64,000 bases of DNA from CBDCYN01 sp965224205 (GCA_965224205.1 CBDCYN010000032.1:124001-188000), one strand, 5' to 3'. Positions 26,174 through 37,100 are shown, numbered from the stretch's first letter. Translations and numbers: made by a program. Notes: a model not told the origin generated them from the sequence alone.

Positions 26174-26240
26174 CGAGCCATTCCTTTCACGCGGTTTCGA
26201 TGCATCGTCATTTCTCCCGTAGTGTTTTTACTTCAATCGG

Positions 26241-26882
26241 TTACATCAGGTATACAATCGCGAAAAGAATAATCCAGACCAGGTCGACAAAGTGCCAATA
26301 CAACCCGGTCAGCTCGACCGGGGCATAATCCTTGGGCGTGAACTTCCCCTTAAGCCCCATCACCGACAACACCCCCATCGCGATCACCCCCAGCAGCACG
26401 TGCAGCCCATGGAATCCGGTCATCGCGTAAAAACAGCTGCCGAAGATGTCCGAATCGGGTCGCATCCCCGCGTGAATGTACAGCTCGTAGTACTCATAGC
26501 CCTGGACCCCCACGAACACCGCCCCGAACAGGGTCGTCAACCACAGCCCCAGGTTCGCCAAACCCCGCTTGCCCTCCTGGATCGACTGCAACGCCCACAC
26601 CAGCGTCACGCTCGAGCAGATCAGCAGGAACGTATTGGCCGCGGTCAGCGGGATGTTGAGCGGGTAAGTATCAGCCGTCGGGTCGGCCCACGTCTCCTGC
26701 CCGAAGCGCAGCACGATGTACGCGCCGATCAAGCCGGTAAAGAACATCACCTCCGAGCCCAGGAACAGCCACATCGCGATCTTGCCGTTGGAGATCCCCA
26801 GCTGCAAGACCGACCCGTGAGCCATCAGCGGTTCATCGTGCGTCGTGTCATGCCCGTGCGTGTGCGCCGCGATCTGAGCCAT
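26241..26882 (-). CDS. ctaE: Cytochrome c oxidase subunit III
   Basis: The 213-residue product has five transmembrane helices, as in short bacterial subunit III. Signatures include KIAMWLFLGSEVMFFTGLIG, the later GFHGLHVLLG motif and YWHFVDLVWIILF at the C-terminus. The N-terminus is His-rich (AAHTHGHDTTHDEP), as in CtaD of this cluster. It appears intact even though ctaB upstream and the ABC gene downstream are frameshifted. Confidence 0.93.
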   Translation of the reverse strand: MAQIAAHTHGHDTTHDEPLMAHGSVLQLGISNGKIAMWLFLGSEVMFFTGLIGAYIVLRFGQETWADPTADTYPLNIPLTAANTFLLICSSVTLVWALQSIQEGKRGLANLGLWLTTLFGAVFVGVQGYEYYELYIHAGMRPDSDIFGSCFYAMTGFHGLHVLLGVIAMGVLSVMGLKGKFTPKDYAPVELTGLYWHFVDLVWIILFAIVYLM

Positions 26883-26956
26883 AATTGCTTCTCGTTAAAA
26901 ATACGTCTCAACAAGCGTCCATCGAACCGGGATCCGGTCACACCAACCGTTTCTAA

Positions 26957-26983
26957 CAAGCCGCGACCGCCGGGCAGCGGTTC
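26957..26983 (+). repeat. Dispersed repeat R2, copy between ctaB and ctaE
   Basis: The sequence aagccgcgaccgccgggcag followed by cggtt matches R2. It lies in the 120-bp spacer between ctaB and ctaE, antisense to the operon, unlike most copies. Confidence 0.5.
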
Positions 26984-27002
26984 CGGATCATCACTTAATC
27001 TC

Positions 27003-27943
27003 TCATACTTTATCCACCACCATCAACCCATACACCACCGGCAGATACACCAGCGACGCGTAGAACAGCACCCGCGCGTCCCGCCGCGATCGGCTGATCG
27101 CCAGCACGAAGCCCAACGCCAGGAACACCGCCCCAGCCGCCATCGCCCCGTAAAAATACACCATCCCCGCCACGCCCAGCATCGTCGGCAATAAACCCAG
27201 CGGCATCAACGCCAAACACCCCAGCAGGATCTGCGGAACGTGGTATCCCCGTCGCGGTCCTCGACCGGCAGCACCGCCAAACCCGCCCGCCGGTACTCCT
27301 CACGGTACACCCACGCGATCGATAGGAAATGCGGCAACTGCCACAAGAACAAGATCGCGAACATCAGGCATCGCGGGCACACCCACCCGCCCCCGTCGCC
27401 GCCGTGTACCCCATCACCGGCGGCAGCGCCCCGGGCACCGCCCCGACGATCGTCGAGGCGCTGTTGACCCGCTTCATCGGGGTGTACACCAAGACATAGC
27501 TAGCAATCGTGAACGCGGACAACCCCGTCGTCACCAGTTCGTCGTCCATGCCAGCACCGCCAGCCCGATCAGGGACAACCCTAAACCATACGCCACTGCA
27601 GCCCGGACCGTCATCGTCCCCCGACGGCAGGGCCGGGTGCGGGTGCGCTCCATCAGCGCGTCGGTGTCTTGCTCCCAGATCTGGTTAAGCACACTCGACC
27701 CCATGCACGATAGCGCCGTCCCCACCAACGCGCCCAGCAGCGTGACCCACTGCGATAACCCCCCACCACTGCCCATCGGTGCCATCGCGTAGCCGATCCA
27801 CACCGTGACCACCACCATCGCCGTGATCCCGGCTTGGTCATCGCCAATAGCTCCAAACCACGATGCACCCGCGGGTGCGACGCGGCCGACCGCTCCACCC
27901 ACCGCGGGTTACCAACCACCGTCGTGAGCTGAGGTGTACTCAT
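27003..27943 (-). pseudogene. ctaB: Protoheme IX farnesyltransferase broken by four single-base deletions
   Basis: CtaB converts haem B to haem O for the oxidase. Homology runs the full length, about 314 residues, but only across three frame sets. From ATG 27943 it reads WVERSAASHPRVHRGLELLAMTKPG; restoring one base near 27835 gives ITAMVVVTVWIGYAMAP and NQIWEQDTDALMERTRTRP. Further restored bases near 27535, 27367 and 27240 give YVLVYTPMKRVNSASTIVGA, MFAILFLWQLPHFLSIAWVY and finally VPQILLGCLALMPLGLLPTM to the stop. Catalytic NxxxD motifs are intact. The start overlaps the corrected ctaA stop by ATGA. The near-perfect repairability suggests sequencing indels or very recent inactivation. Confidence 0.85.
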
Positions 27944-29042
27944 GTCAACGCCCCTTTTAGCCCGTCCACGGGTTGCGTCGCCGGTTCGATCACTCCACGG
28001 CGGGCATCACAACGGCTCACCACCCGACCGGTCAGAAGGTGGATCCGGATCACCAACAGGGTCAGGGTCGCCAGCATCGCCGCCCCGGTCGCCTGATGAG
28101 CCGTCGCCACCTCTGGGGTGACGCCCCGACCAGATCACCGTCGCCCCCAGCGCTAGCTGAAATACGAGCAACCCCGCCAGCGCCACGATCGGGCCACCGC
28201 ACGAGCCGATACCCATCCGCCTCACCCCCCGCCTGCTTGCCAACCCGTACGATCAGCCCACACCAACACCCCGCCACCACGACCGCCCAGACCCGATGAG
28301 CGAAATGAACCCCGACCTGCCCAGCGGTGTAGTACGTGGTCGCCTGGTCATATGGTATCGCATCGATCGCCGCCTCCACGCCGTGGTCGGTCAACGGTGG
28401 GATCAGCTGGCCATAGGCGCTAGGGAAATCCGGGATCGCCAACCCCGACCCGCTGTGCCGCATCGACGCGCCCAAGACTAATTGAATCAACATCACCCCG
28501 AGCACGACCCACGCCAGGTGCCCGGTCGCAGCGGATATGTTTCCATCCCCCGCACGGCTTAACGTCTGCTTTGCCCAAAAACGACCCGTCGCCGCCGCGA
28601 TCAGCACCGCCAAACACAGAAACACCTGGGCCATCACCCCGTGGGCGACCCCCCAGCGGTAGTCCAGTTCCGTGACCCGTAACCCGCCCATCACCCCCTG
28701 GATGATGACCAGCACCAACGCGGCGATGCCAAGCCATCTCAACCAACGCCGCGACCGCTGGGTCACCCACAGCCACACCGCGACCACGATCGTCATCAGC
28801 CCCACCACGCTGCCCAGCAGCCGGTGCGTGTGCTCCCAGAAGACCCCCCCCTTCCACATCGACGGGGGGAACAAGAACATGTTGTAGTCGAACGTCGTGG
28901 GCCAGTCCGGCACCGCCAGCCCCACCCCTTTGCTCGTGACCGTGCCCCCCAAAACCACCAGGCAGAACGTTACCCCCACCCACGCCACCGCGAACCGGTG
29001 CAACCCCGATCCGGCTTCATGCGATCGTGACTGGTGGGTCAT
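27940..29042 (-). pseudogene. ctaA: Haem A synthase broken by two single-base insertions near the 3' end
   Basis: CtaA (COX15) oxidises haem O to haem A. From ATG 29042 the frame is intact through most of the protein: VGLAVPDWPTTFDYNMF, WEHTHRLLGSVVG, QGVMGGLRVTEL, AIPDFPSAYGQLIPP and HFAHRVWAVVVAG, which includes the conserved haem-ligand histidines. After about residue 280 the frame is lost; removing one base near 28188-28192 restores IVALAGLLVFQLALGATVIW and one near 28112-28116 restores a C-terminus ending at TGA 27942-27940, overlapping the ctaB ATG. The uncorrected product would carry a scrambled tail. Corrected length is about 366 residues. Confidence 0.85.
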
Positions 29043-29058
29043 ATCGTTCACGAATAAT

Positions 29059-32001
29059 TCAGTGCCCCGCAGGCTCCACCACCCCCGCCGGCAGCATAAA
29101 CACCTGCGGCAGGTAGTCTTTCTCCACCACCGGTGAGCCATACTCGTAAGGCCCGCGGTACACCGTCGGGATCTCGTCGAAATTCAAATGCGGCGGCGGC
29201 GACGGCGTCGTCCACTCCAAAGAATTCGCCTCGCACGGGTTCACCCCCGGCTCATAGCCAAACGCGTCGTTGGGGCGCCACAACACCAGGTACACGATCC
29301 CCGGTACGGCACACAGCGTTAACGCGATGACGACCTGCACCATCGTTTCGGGGTACAGCTCCACAAACCCCGGCCAGAGGTTGCCCATCCACAGGTACGG
29401 GTCTTTCTTCAAGATCAACGGCGCCAAGAACGCCGGCAGGAACACCACATACAAAAGCTTCTCTAAGATCACCGGCATCCCGATCCGCCCGCCGGCGAAC
29501 CAGATCAGCCACACCCCGCCGATCGACGCGGCGATATAGATAAGCCCCAGCCCGATCGCGATCTGGATGTTGTGCCACACCGGGATCGACCCCGCCCACC
29601 ACGCCGCGAATGCCCGCCCGTCGTCCGTGGCCTGCTGAGCCGCCTTCTCGTAATACGCTACCGACTCGGCCGAGCCCTGGGCCATCAGCCACAAACAAAA
29701 CGCCACGACCGGCGCGAAGCAGACCACCGTCGCGATCCGCCCCCCGGTCGGCAGCTGCTTGAGCATCACCAGCGCCAGCCCAACAAGCGCCACCAGCAAC
29801 AACCCGTGGCTAAGGTACGTCTGCCCGCTGGTGTACCCGGCTTCACTCATGTTGAATAGCCCCCCCAGCAGGGAGCTTTCGAATAACCCCCAGTACGACA
29901 TCCCAATCACCGCCGGCAGGCCCAGCATGACCACGAACGCCGCCGCCACCGCCCGACCCAGCCCCCGCGGCAGACTGCGGAACACGTTATAGAAAAACGG
30001 CAGCTGCGCCATGCCCATCATCATCGCGCAGATGGTCATGAACACGTTCAACGGCTGGAGGTGCACCAGCGTCGGGTATTCCATGATCGACGCGTACCGC
30101 CGCGGGTGGCCGCCGATCCCCAGGATATGCATCAGGAAGAACGTCCCGTTGAATGCCAGGATCGTCATCACAAAGTGGATCACCCCCCACTTCTGGTTCA
30201 TCTGCCGCCCGAACATCTTCGGGAACCAGTGGTACACCCCCGCGTAGATCCCAAACAACGACCCGCCGAACAGCACGTAGTGGATATGGGCGACGATGAA
30301 GTACGTGTCGTGGATCTGGATATCCACCGGGGCCGAGGCCATGAAGATCCCGCTCAAACCCCCGATCACGAACATGCTCACGAACCCCAACGCGTTGAGC
30401 ATCGCCGGGGTGAACCGGATGTTCCCGCCCCACAGCGTCCCCAGCCAGTTGAACGTCTTGATCGCCGACGGCACCGCGATCATGATCGTCGAAGCCATGA
30501 ACGTCGTGCCCATCACCGGGTTCATCCCCGACTGGAACATGTGGTGGCCCCAGACGATGAACCCCAGCCCGGTGATCGCCGCCATCGCGTAGATCATCGG
30601 TTTGTACCCGAAGATCGGCTTGCGGGCGTAGGTCGCGAGGATATCGCTCGTCACCCCCATGGCGGGCAGGATCATGATGTACACCGCCGGGTGGGAGTAG
30701 AACCAGAACAGGTGCTGGAACAGCAGCGGCTGGCCCCCGCCGGCGGGCGCGAAAAAGTGCGTGCCCATGGTGCGGTCCAGCAGCAGCAGGACCATCGCCG
30801 CGGTGAGCATCGGCGTGGCGAACAACGCCAGCATCGACGTAATCAACAGCGACCAGACCGTCAGCGGCATCCGGAACATCGTCATCCCCGGCGCCCGCAT
30901 GTTGATCGTGGTGGTGATGTAGTTCAACGCCCCGACGATCGACCCGAACCCGATCAACCCCACCGACGCGATCCACAGCGTCGTGCCCAGCTGCGAGGTG
31001 TACGTCGCGTTCGATAGCGGCGGGTACATCGTCCACCCGCCCCCCGCGGCGCCGCCGGGTGTCCAGAAGCTGATGAGCATCAGCAGCCCCGCCGGGGCCG
31101 AGATCCAGAACGCTAGCATGTTGAGCTTCGGGAACGCCATGTCCCGGGCCCCGATCATCAGCGGGATCAAGAAATTCCCGAACGCCCCCACCAGCATCGG
31201 GATGATCACGAAAAAGATCATGATCGACGCGTGCATGGTGAATAGCTGCAGGTACCCGTCGCTGGTCAATGCTTGTTTAGAGAACGTGACCGTGTCCGCG
31301 TTCATCCGAGCGTTGGCCCCGTCGATTTCTAAGAGCACCGGCGTCGTTGCCGCGTTGATGGGCAGCAGGATCGGCCCGCTGACGGTCTCCTTTAATACAC
31401 CCCCCGCCGACCCGGTGAAGGTCTTTTCGACCCCCACAAGCGTAAGTTCTCGTTGTGGCAACCCGTCGGACGCGGGCACGGTCACCGCCATGCCGGCGAC
31501 GGTCTGGGCCTGCTGTTTGGCGTAGTCGTAATCACCGTGGACCGACTGCCACGCGATCATCGCGGGGGTCGACTGCTCGATCGTCCACACGCGCCCGCTG
31601 TCGTTCTTGACGCGGGTGCCCACCGGCAGTGTGACCGCCAACCCTTCGGGGAACTCGACCAGCTTGGCCTTGGTCCCGGCCACGAACGTGCGCCCGTCGC
31701 TGGTCGTATCGCCTCGCAGCTCGACCTCGCACCCCAGCTTCCACAGCGCCAGGTTCGCTTCGGGCGCCTCGTTGGTCATCTTCCCTGGCAGGATCTTCGC
31801 GTACGGCACGTGCTGATTGGGCCAGGCGATCTGGTACCGCACCCCCAGCGCAAGCAGGCCCCCCAAGATCACGAACAGCAGCGACGCGAACATGAACTGG
31901 ATGCCGATGACCTTGTGGTCCGTGGAGAACACGTACCGGGTCAGGAAGCTGTTGGGCCCGTGGTGGCCATCGTGATGACCTGTAGATCCGTGCGTGCTCA
32001 T
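29059..32001 (-). CDS. ctaD: Cytochrome c oxidase subunit I, A2-type, with large insert and C-terminal extension
   Basis: The 980-residue protein is much longer than the usual 530-600. It binds haem a and the haem a3/CuB centre: ligand His in LFTMHASIMIF (near 257), His-Tyr region FWFYSHPAVYIMILP (near 433-447), HH pair in WGHHMFQSGM, and the HDTYFIVAHIHYVLFGG segment. YSHP in place of the GHPE glutamate marks an A2-type proton channel. Between the first two helices an extra soluble domain of about 185 residues (about 62-246) faces the outside. About 300 extra residues with more helices follow the core. I chose ATG 32001, preceded by an agagg ribosome site, over the frame start at 32058. It is 57 bp downstream of ctaC's frame region. 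Confidence 0.93.
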   Translation of the reverse strand: MSTHGSTGHHDGHHGPNSFLTRYVFSTDHKVIGIQFMFASLLFVILGGLLALGVRYQIAWPNQHVPYAKILPGKMTNEAPEANLALWKLGCEVELRGDTTSDGRTFVAGTKAKLVEFPEGLAVTLPVGTRVKNDSGRVWTIEQSTPAMIAWQSVHGDYDYAKQQAQTVAGMAVTVPASDGLPQRELTLVGVEKTFTGSAGGVLKETVSGPILLPINAATTPVLLEIDGANARMNADTVTFSKQALTSDGYLQLFTMHASIMIFFVIIPMLVGAFGNFLIPLMIGARDMAFPKLNMLAFWISAPAGLLMLISFWTPGGAAGGGWTMYPPLSNATYTSQLGTTLWIASVGLIGFGSIVGALNYITTTINMRAPGMTMFRMPLTVWSLLITSMLALFATPMLTAAMVLLLLDRTMGTHFFAPAGGGQPLLFQHLFWFYSHPAVYIMILPAMGVTSDILATYARKPIFGYKPMIYAMAAITGLGFIVWGHHMFQSGMNPVMGTTFMASTIMIAVPSAIKTFNWLGTLWGGNIRFTPAMLNALGFVSMFVIGGLSGIFMASAPVDIQIHDTYFIVAHIHYVLFGGSLFGIYAGVYHWFPKMFGRQMNQKWGVIHFVMTILAFNGTFFLMHILGIGGHPRRYASIMEYPTLVHLQPLNVFMTICAMMMGMAQLPFFYNVFRSLPRGLGRAVAAAFVVMLGLPAVIGMSYWGLFESSLLGGLFNMSEAGYTSGQTYLSHGLLLVALVGLALVMLKQLPTGGRIATVVCFAPVVAFCLWLMAQGSAESVAYYEKAAQQATDDGRAFAAWWAGSIPVWHNIQIAIGLGLIYIAASIGGVWLIWFAGGRIGMPVILEKLLYVVFLPAFLAPLILKKDPYLWMGNLWPGFVELYPETMVQVVIALTLCAVPGIVYLVLWRPNDAFGYEPGVNPCEANSLEWTTPSPPPHLNFDEIPTVYRGPYEYGSPVVEKDYLPQVFMLPAGVVEPAGH

Positions 32002-32040
32002 ACCTGTCGTTACCTCTTCAATCCCAGAAGGGTGCAACAC

Positions 32041-32063
32041 GAGCCGCGACCGTGACAAAACGG
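32041..32063 (+). repeat. Dispersed repeat R2, short copy between ctaC and ctaD
   Basis: The sequence gagccgcgaccgtgacaaaa then cgg matches the first half of R2. It is antisense to the operon and sits just upstream of the ctaD ribosome site. Confidence 0.4.
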
Positions 32064-32076
32064 AACGGCCGCCATC

Positions 32077-33024
32077 CTAGTAGTAGTCCTCTTCATCTTC
32101 GTCGCCTAGGTCCAGGTACGACGCTTCTTCTTCCAGGAACGCGTCGAACTCTTCCTGGCTCACGACGTACAGCTGGCCGCGCATCTTGTAGTGCCCCTGG
32201 CCACACAGCTCGGCGCAGACAATGTCGAACGGCATGGGGCTGCCGTCGGCTTCGGTGCCGATCACCTGGGCGCTGGTCTTCGTGGCTTCGAGCCACACCC
32301 GCCCCGTCAGCCCCGGCACCGCGTCTTGCTTGATCCGGAAGTTGGGCAGGAAGAAGCTGTGCAGCACATCGACGCTGCTGAGCTCGATGAACACCCGCTT
32401 GTTGACCGGGACATACATCTTCGGGGCGATGATGTCGTCGCGCCCGTCTTCGTGCGAGCGGTCAAGGCCCACGAGGATGTCCGGGTCGCTCGACTCGGGG
32501 TCGATCAGCTCATCGCGACGCGGGCCCAGCTTCCCGTCGGCGCCGGGGTAGTGGAAGTACCACGTAAACTGCTTGGCGATCACCCCCATCTCGACCACGT
32601 CCTCGTTAGCGCCCACCGGCGGCTGGTACTTCACCCGCGACCACGTCGCCTGGCTAAACGCCGCGATCAATGCCAGGATCACCGTCGGGATCAGCGTCCA
32701 GACCGCTTCGAGCTTGGTGTTGCCGTGGATAAACTTCGGGTGCCGGCCGGGCTTATGCCGGTACATGACCAGGAACGCCCCCAACGCGATAAACACCGCG
32801 ATGCAGATCGCCCCGGTCAAGTAAAGCAGAAAATAGAACAGCTGATCGATCGCCTCGCCGGGCGGGAACACGTTCTCGGGCAGCCACCACCCGTAGCGGC
32901 CAACGGTCTGGCCGTCCTCGGCAAGGGCGACGCCCGGCAAAGCCAGCACGCCGGCTATAGCCCCCAACCCCCACCGGGCGATCACCGCGGCACCTGCTTT
33001 AAAAGGTCTTGAAACCGTATTCAT
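32077..33024 (-). CDS. ctaC: Cytochrome c oxidase subunit II (CuA)
   Basis: The product (315 residues from ATG 33024) has a signal peptide ending near ALAED, two transmembrane helices, and a periplasmic cupredoxin with the CuA site: DVLHSFFLPNF for the first His and CAELCGQGHYKM for the Cys, Cys, His and Met ligands. There is no C-terminal haem c domain, so electrons must come from a separate cytochrome. The C-terminus is strongly acidic (about 20 residues ending LGDEDEEDYY), which recalls the acidic stretch of the neighbouring giant cytochrome. An in-frame extension to 33114 is possible but the signal peptide supports ATG 33024. Confidence 0.93.
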   Translation of the reverse strand: MNTVSRPFKAGAAVIARWGLGAIAGVLALPGVALAEDGQTVGRYGWWLPENVFPPGEAIDQLFYFLLYLTGAICIAVFIALGAFLVMYRHKPGRHPKFIHGNTKLEAVWTLIPTVILALIAAFSQATWSRVKYQPPVGANEDVVEMGVIAKQFTWYFHYPGADGKLGPRRDELIDPESSDPDILVGLDRSHEDGRDDIIAPKMYVPVNKRVFIELSSVDVLHSFFLPNFRIKQDAVPGLTGRVWLEATKTSAQVIGTEADGSPMPFDIVCAELCGQGHYKMRGQLYVVSQEEFDAFLEEEASYLDLGDEDEEDYY

Positions 33025-33140
33025 GCTCTGGTGTCCATCGACGGGTCGGGGCCTATCAAAAGAGGTCACGATCGGGTCGCTCTCACGGGGATCGCCAAGG
33101 GTTCGTACGCACATGGCCGAAAGCCAAAAACCTCGGATCG

Positions 33141-33938
33141 CTACTTTTTCTTCTTCTTTTTCGGTGAGTAAGTGAACGTGACTTCCGCGGCTTGGTCGGC
33201 TTCGACCTTGACCGTCACCGTCTCCTGGTCGGGGCCGAACCGGTCGAACTCGTGCCAGGTGCTGATCTCGTATTCACCCGGGGCCAGGCCACGGATCTCG
33301 AACGACCCGTCAGCGCCGCTTACCGCGAAGAACGGGTGCTCGACCACGTGCAGGTACGCCCCCATCCACGGGTGCACGTCGCACTTGAACGCGATGCCCA
33401 TCTCCGGCTTGGAGAACTTCTTGGTCAGCACCATGCCCTTGACCGGCATCCCCTCGTTAAACGAGCCGTTGTCCTGGCTGTTGACCTTGACGTTGTGGAG
33501 CGTGTTGTCGCTGTTGAGGATGTCGAGCTGCTGATCGACCACCACGCCGCTGACGTGCGGGGTGTACACACAGCCGACCTGGTCGATCACCCGCTTGTCA
33601 CCCGCCGCCGAGGCCGACCCGCTGTCCACCCCTTTGCTGACCCACACGAACACGTTCTGGAGGGTGTCGTTGTCGCCGAAGACGTATTTTTCTTCCCTCA
33701 CCGCGTCGTCCTTGTGGGCACCGATGCAGTATTTGTCCTGATCCATCCGGATCTTCTTGCGCTTGGCCTGCTTGCCGTCGAACTTGATCACGCCCTTGAT
33801 CGAACCCCCCGCCTGGTCCACCCCGCCGATGTGGCCCTGCTGCCCGTCGGCGTGAGCGTGACCCGACATCATCACCACGGCTACGCCGACCGCTGCGGCA
33901 AACCCCCATGCTTTAATGTTCATCTTGAGCGACGCCAT
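33141..33938 (-). CDS. Exported cupredoxin-like protein with carboxypeptidase-regulatory-like C-terminus
   Basis: The 265-residue protein has a signal peptide (VGVAVVMMSGHAHAD), then a plastocyanin-like copper domain with ligands in NSDNTLHNVKVN (His) and FKCDVHPWMGAYLHVVEHP (Cys-x2-His-x2-Met). A short beta-sandwich follows (GSFEIRGLAPGEYEISTWHE), like carboxypeptidase regulatory domains, then a lysine-rich tail. It is a paralogue of the last 210 residues of the giant cytochrome just upstream. It probably acts as a soluble periplasmic electron carrier for the oxidase; this is inferred from position and copper motif. Confidence 0.8.
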   Translation of the reverse strand: MASLKMNIKAWGFAAAVGVAVVMMSGHAHADGQQGHIGGVDQAGGSIKGVIKFDGKQAKRKKIRMDQDKYCIGAHKDDAVREEKYVFGDNDTLQNVFVWVSKGVDSGSASAAGDKRVIDQVGCVYTPHVSGVVVDQQLDILNSDNTLHNVKVNSQDNGSFNEGMPVKGMVLTKKFSKPEMGIAFKCDVHPWMGAYLHVVEHPFFAVSGADGSFEIRGLAPGEYEISTWHEFDRFGPDQETVTVKVEADQAAEVTFTYSPKKKKKK

Positions 33939-34148
33939 CTTCGGAATCCTTTCTCTTATGATCTAGGGTACCTGGTTCTTGCGTTTTTGCATGATCACAG
34001 GGCTATTCTTAGAAACCTTCTAACTTACACGTGGTCTTCGACTATAAGCTTTGGGGGTCATGACGTTTTCACGAACGGCCGGATCATTCAGAAAGCCAAT
34101 CTCGCGAACACCGGCGGTTACACCCCGCTGCACTTATCGGCTTGTTTA

Positions 34149-37100
34149 CTAGCCCCCCACCGCTACGTCAACCCGGTGCGAGGTGTCGGCTTCGATCGTC
34201 ACCTCGAACGTGACCGGGTCGATCTTCTTGCTCTCGTGGACCGCTTCGAGGGTATACGTCCCCGGCGGCAAGCCTTTAATCTCGAACTGCCCCTGGTCGT
34301 TGGTGACCGCGAAGTACGGGTGGTCGACCACGTGCACGATCGCCCCCATCCACGGGTGGACCGCGCACTTGAACGGGATCCCCAGCTCCGGCTTCGACAA
34401 GACCTTATCGAGCACCATCCCCTTGACCGGCATCCCTTCGTTAAACGACCCGTTGTTCGAGCTCTTCATGTCCACGTTGTGGAGCGTGTTATCGCTATTG
34501 AGGATCTTCAACGGCTGACCCGCCACCACGCCCAGCACGTGCGGCTTGTACACGCAGCCGATCTGGTCGAGCACCGCCGCCTCGCTGGGCGCCGCGGCCC
34601 CGCCCGATAACCCCGACTTGACGTAAACGAACACGTTGGCGATCTGCTGGTCGTCGCTGACGATCAGCTCATCGCTGAGCACACGCTCGCCCTTCTTGTG
34701 GAACTTCTCGCAATACGCATCCGCCCCCATCCGCACCGGCTTGCGGCGTGGCCGTTTGCCCTCGAACGTCGCGACCCCGATCACTCGGCCGCTGCCGCCG
34801 CCCTCGTAGGCCACGGACGGGTCGTCGTGCATCTCGATCACAACCGGCGGGGCGACAACCGGCGGGTCCGCGTCACCCTCGTCGGCGGCTGATCCGGACG
34901 ACTCGTCGGCAGGCTGTTGACCATCGCTTGACGACGACTCCTGCCCAGATGCCGGGTCCGCGTCTTCAGTTACCTTTGATTCAACCGGCCGCGGCAAGGG
35001 TTCGAGCTCTATTTCCTCAGGCTCGATCCCCATGAGCCGTTCGGCGTCTGGGGTGTAGCTGCGCAGCCCCGCCGCGTAGACATATTCCATCAGGTACTGC
35101 CGCTGCTGGCTCCCGGAATACCCGTACATCGACTCGACTTGGCCCTTGACCTGCTTGGGGTACATCCGGAACGCCGAGTGCCCGTCGGGGAACCACTGGG
35201 GCATCTTCGTGCCCGGCTGCATCGTGTTGGGCTCCTGGAGCCAGGCATCGAACCAACTCCACTGGAGCCGGTCAGCCGATAGGGACAAATTCGGCGCCGA
35301 ATAGACCGGACCGGCGGGGACCTCTGCTTCCTCTTCATCATCGCCGTAGCCCTCATCGTCTCCGTAGCCGTCTTCTTCGTCGCCGTATCCGTAGTCTTCC
35401 TCTTCTTCGTCCCCGTATTCATCGTCGTACCCGTATACCTCGCCTTCTTCATCCTCGTCTTCGAACACCTCCAAGCCGACATCGGGGTTGTCGAGCTTCC
35501 ACAGTTCCAGGAGTTGGTCCTCATCGCCCAAGGCGTGACACTGGTAACAGCGGAGTTCGTTGAACAACGCCTTGCCCCGGGCGAACCGGTGCGGGTCCGG
35601 GTTGGGCTTGGGCGTAGGCACGTACGGGTACGCGACGTCGTTGACCTCTTGGAGGAACTTCGTTTCCTTTAAGAGCCTCGCCCAGGTGGCCCGCCGGTCG
35701 TCCACGGTGGATTGCCTCGGGTCGAAATCCCTGGCCCGGGCCAGTTCCGCGGTCAACGCGAACTGTTGGATCTTCTCAACCGACCCGGCCAATGCAGGGC
35801 GATCGAACCAGTCCGGGTCTTCGGGGTTGGCTTCGACGTACACCTTGATCGGTTCGAGGTGGTCGGCCAACCGCCGGGCCATAAGTTGGCTGTGACCGGC
35901 GAAATAATCGACGAGCGTCTCGGTGTGCCCGTGGTCTAACGGGAAGCTGGGCATGCGGATCTTCAGCCAGGGGCGCAGCGGCTCAACTTCACCCAGGAAG
36001 TGGTACAGCCACGGCGGCTGGGTCTTCGAGCCCTGGCCGATCAGCCTCGGCGGGGCGTTGTTGAGATTCTCGTAGTTGAACGATCCATCGTCGTTGAATA
36101 CCTCGAACGACTCCCACACCCGCGGCTCGTTGCCTTCGATGTTGTGACACCCATAGCAGTTGTAGAGCGTGGCGATCTGCCGGCCACGGGTGACGCGCAC
36201 CGCCACGTCGTCCATGGTCGCCGCCTGGATCGACGGGGACACCAGCGGCTTGCGGATGCTGGTCACAAACGTCACCAACGCCTGGACCTGATCGTCGGCC
36301 AAAAAGAATTTGGGCATCTTGAGCTTGTCGTAAGGCTTGCCCACGGAAAACCCGGTGCCCAGCGCCCGGGCGTCGCCGGCTTCGTCTAATTTCCCGTCGA
36401 ACGCGACCCGACCCCGGTCGTACACACGCGGGTTATGCAGCTTGTGGTACAGCCACGGGCGACGCTCGGCCCCCACGTGTTCCCACTGGATCGTCACCGG
36501 CTCGATCGCCTCGGACCGGTGGGTGTAATGCGTCGCGTCGGCTTTGAGCCCTTCGTGGGCGGTTTTCCAGACCGTGATCGGCTGTTCGCGTTGCTGATCG
36601 AACGCGTGGTCGAAGTACCCGAAGTCCAGCTTGTGTGGGTCTTCGATACCCCAGTCGTTGAAGTCCGTCCCGATCGGGGTGGCACCCTCGAAACCGTTGA
36701 TCAGGTGACAGCCGCTACAGCCGTAGTGGCCGATCATCTTCTTGCCCAGGAACATGAGTTGATCGGCGGCCGGCATCTGTTGGGCTTCTTTCTGAGCCAT
36801 CTCCATGGTGCTCCTGGGGGCGTTGAGATACGCCACCAGCTCTTGGAGCATGGCCTTGGCGGGTTCGTCGAGGTTCAAGAAATCGTCGGGCTCGTACCCG
36901 GGTCGCTCCAAGCTCAGCAGGTACGCGGTCATGTCGTTGGCTTCCTGCTCGGTGAGGCGGAAGCTGGGCATAACCGTGTAGCTTGAGTAGTGACGCGGGT
37001 TGCGCAGCCAGTCGTACAACCACGCGCGGGCTTGCTCCTGGGTGCGTCCGGCTTTGAGCTTGGTGCCCACGGCCGATAGCTCCGGCCCGGTGCGCTCGAG

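Noticed and set aside
30061..31017. 318-codon plus-strand frame over ctaD
   Set aside because: Antisense shadow rich in Arg, His and Pro; ctaD on the other strand is unmistakable.
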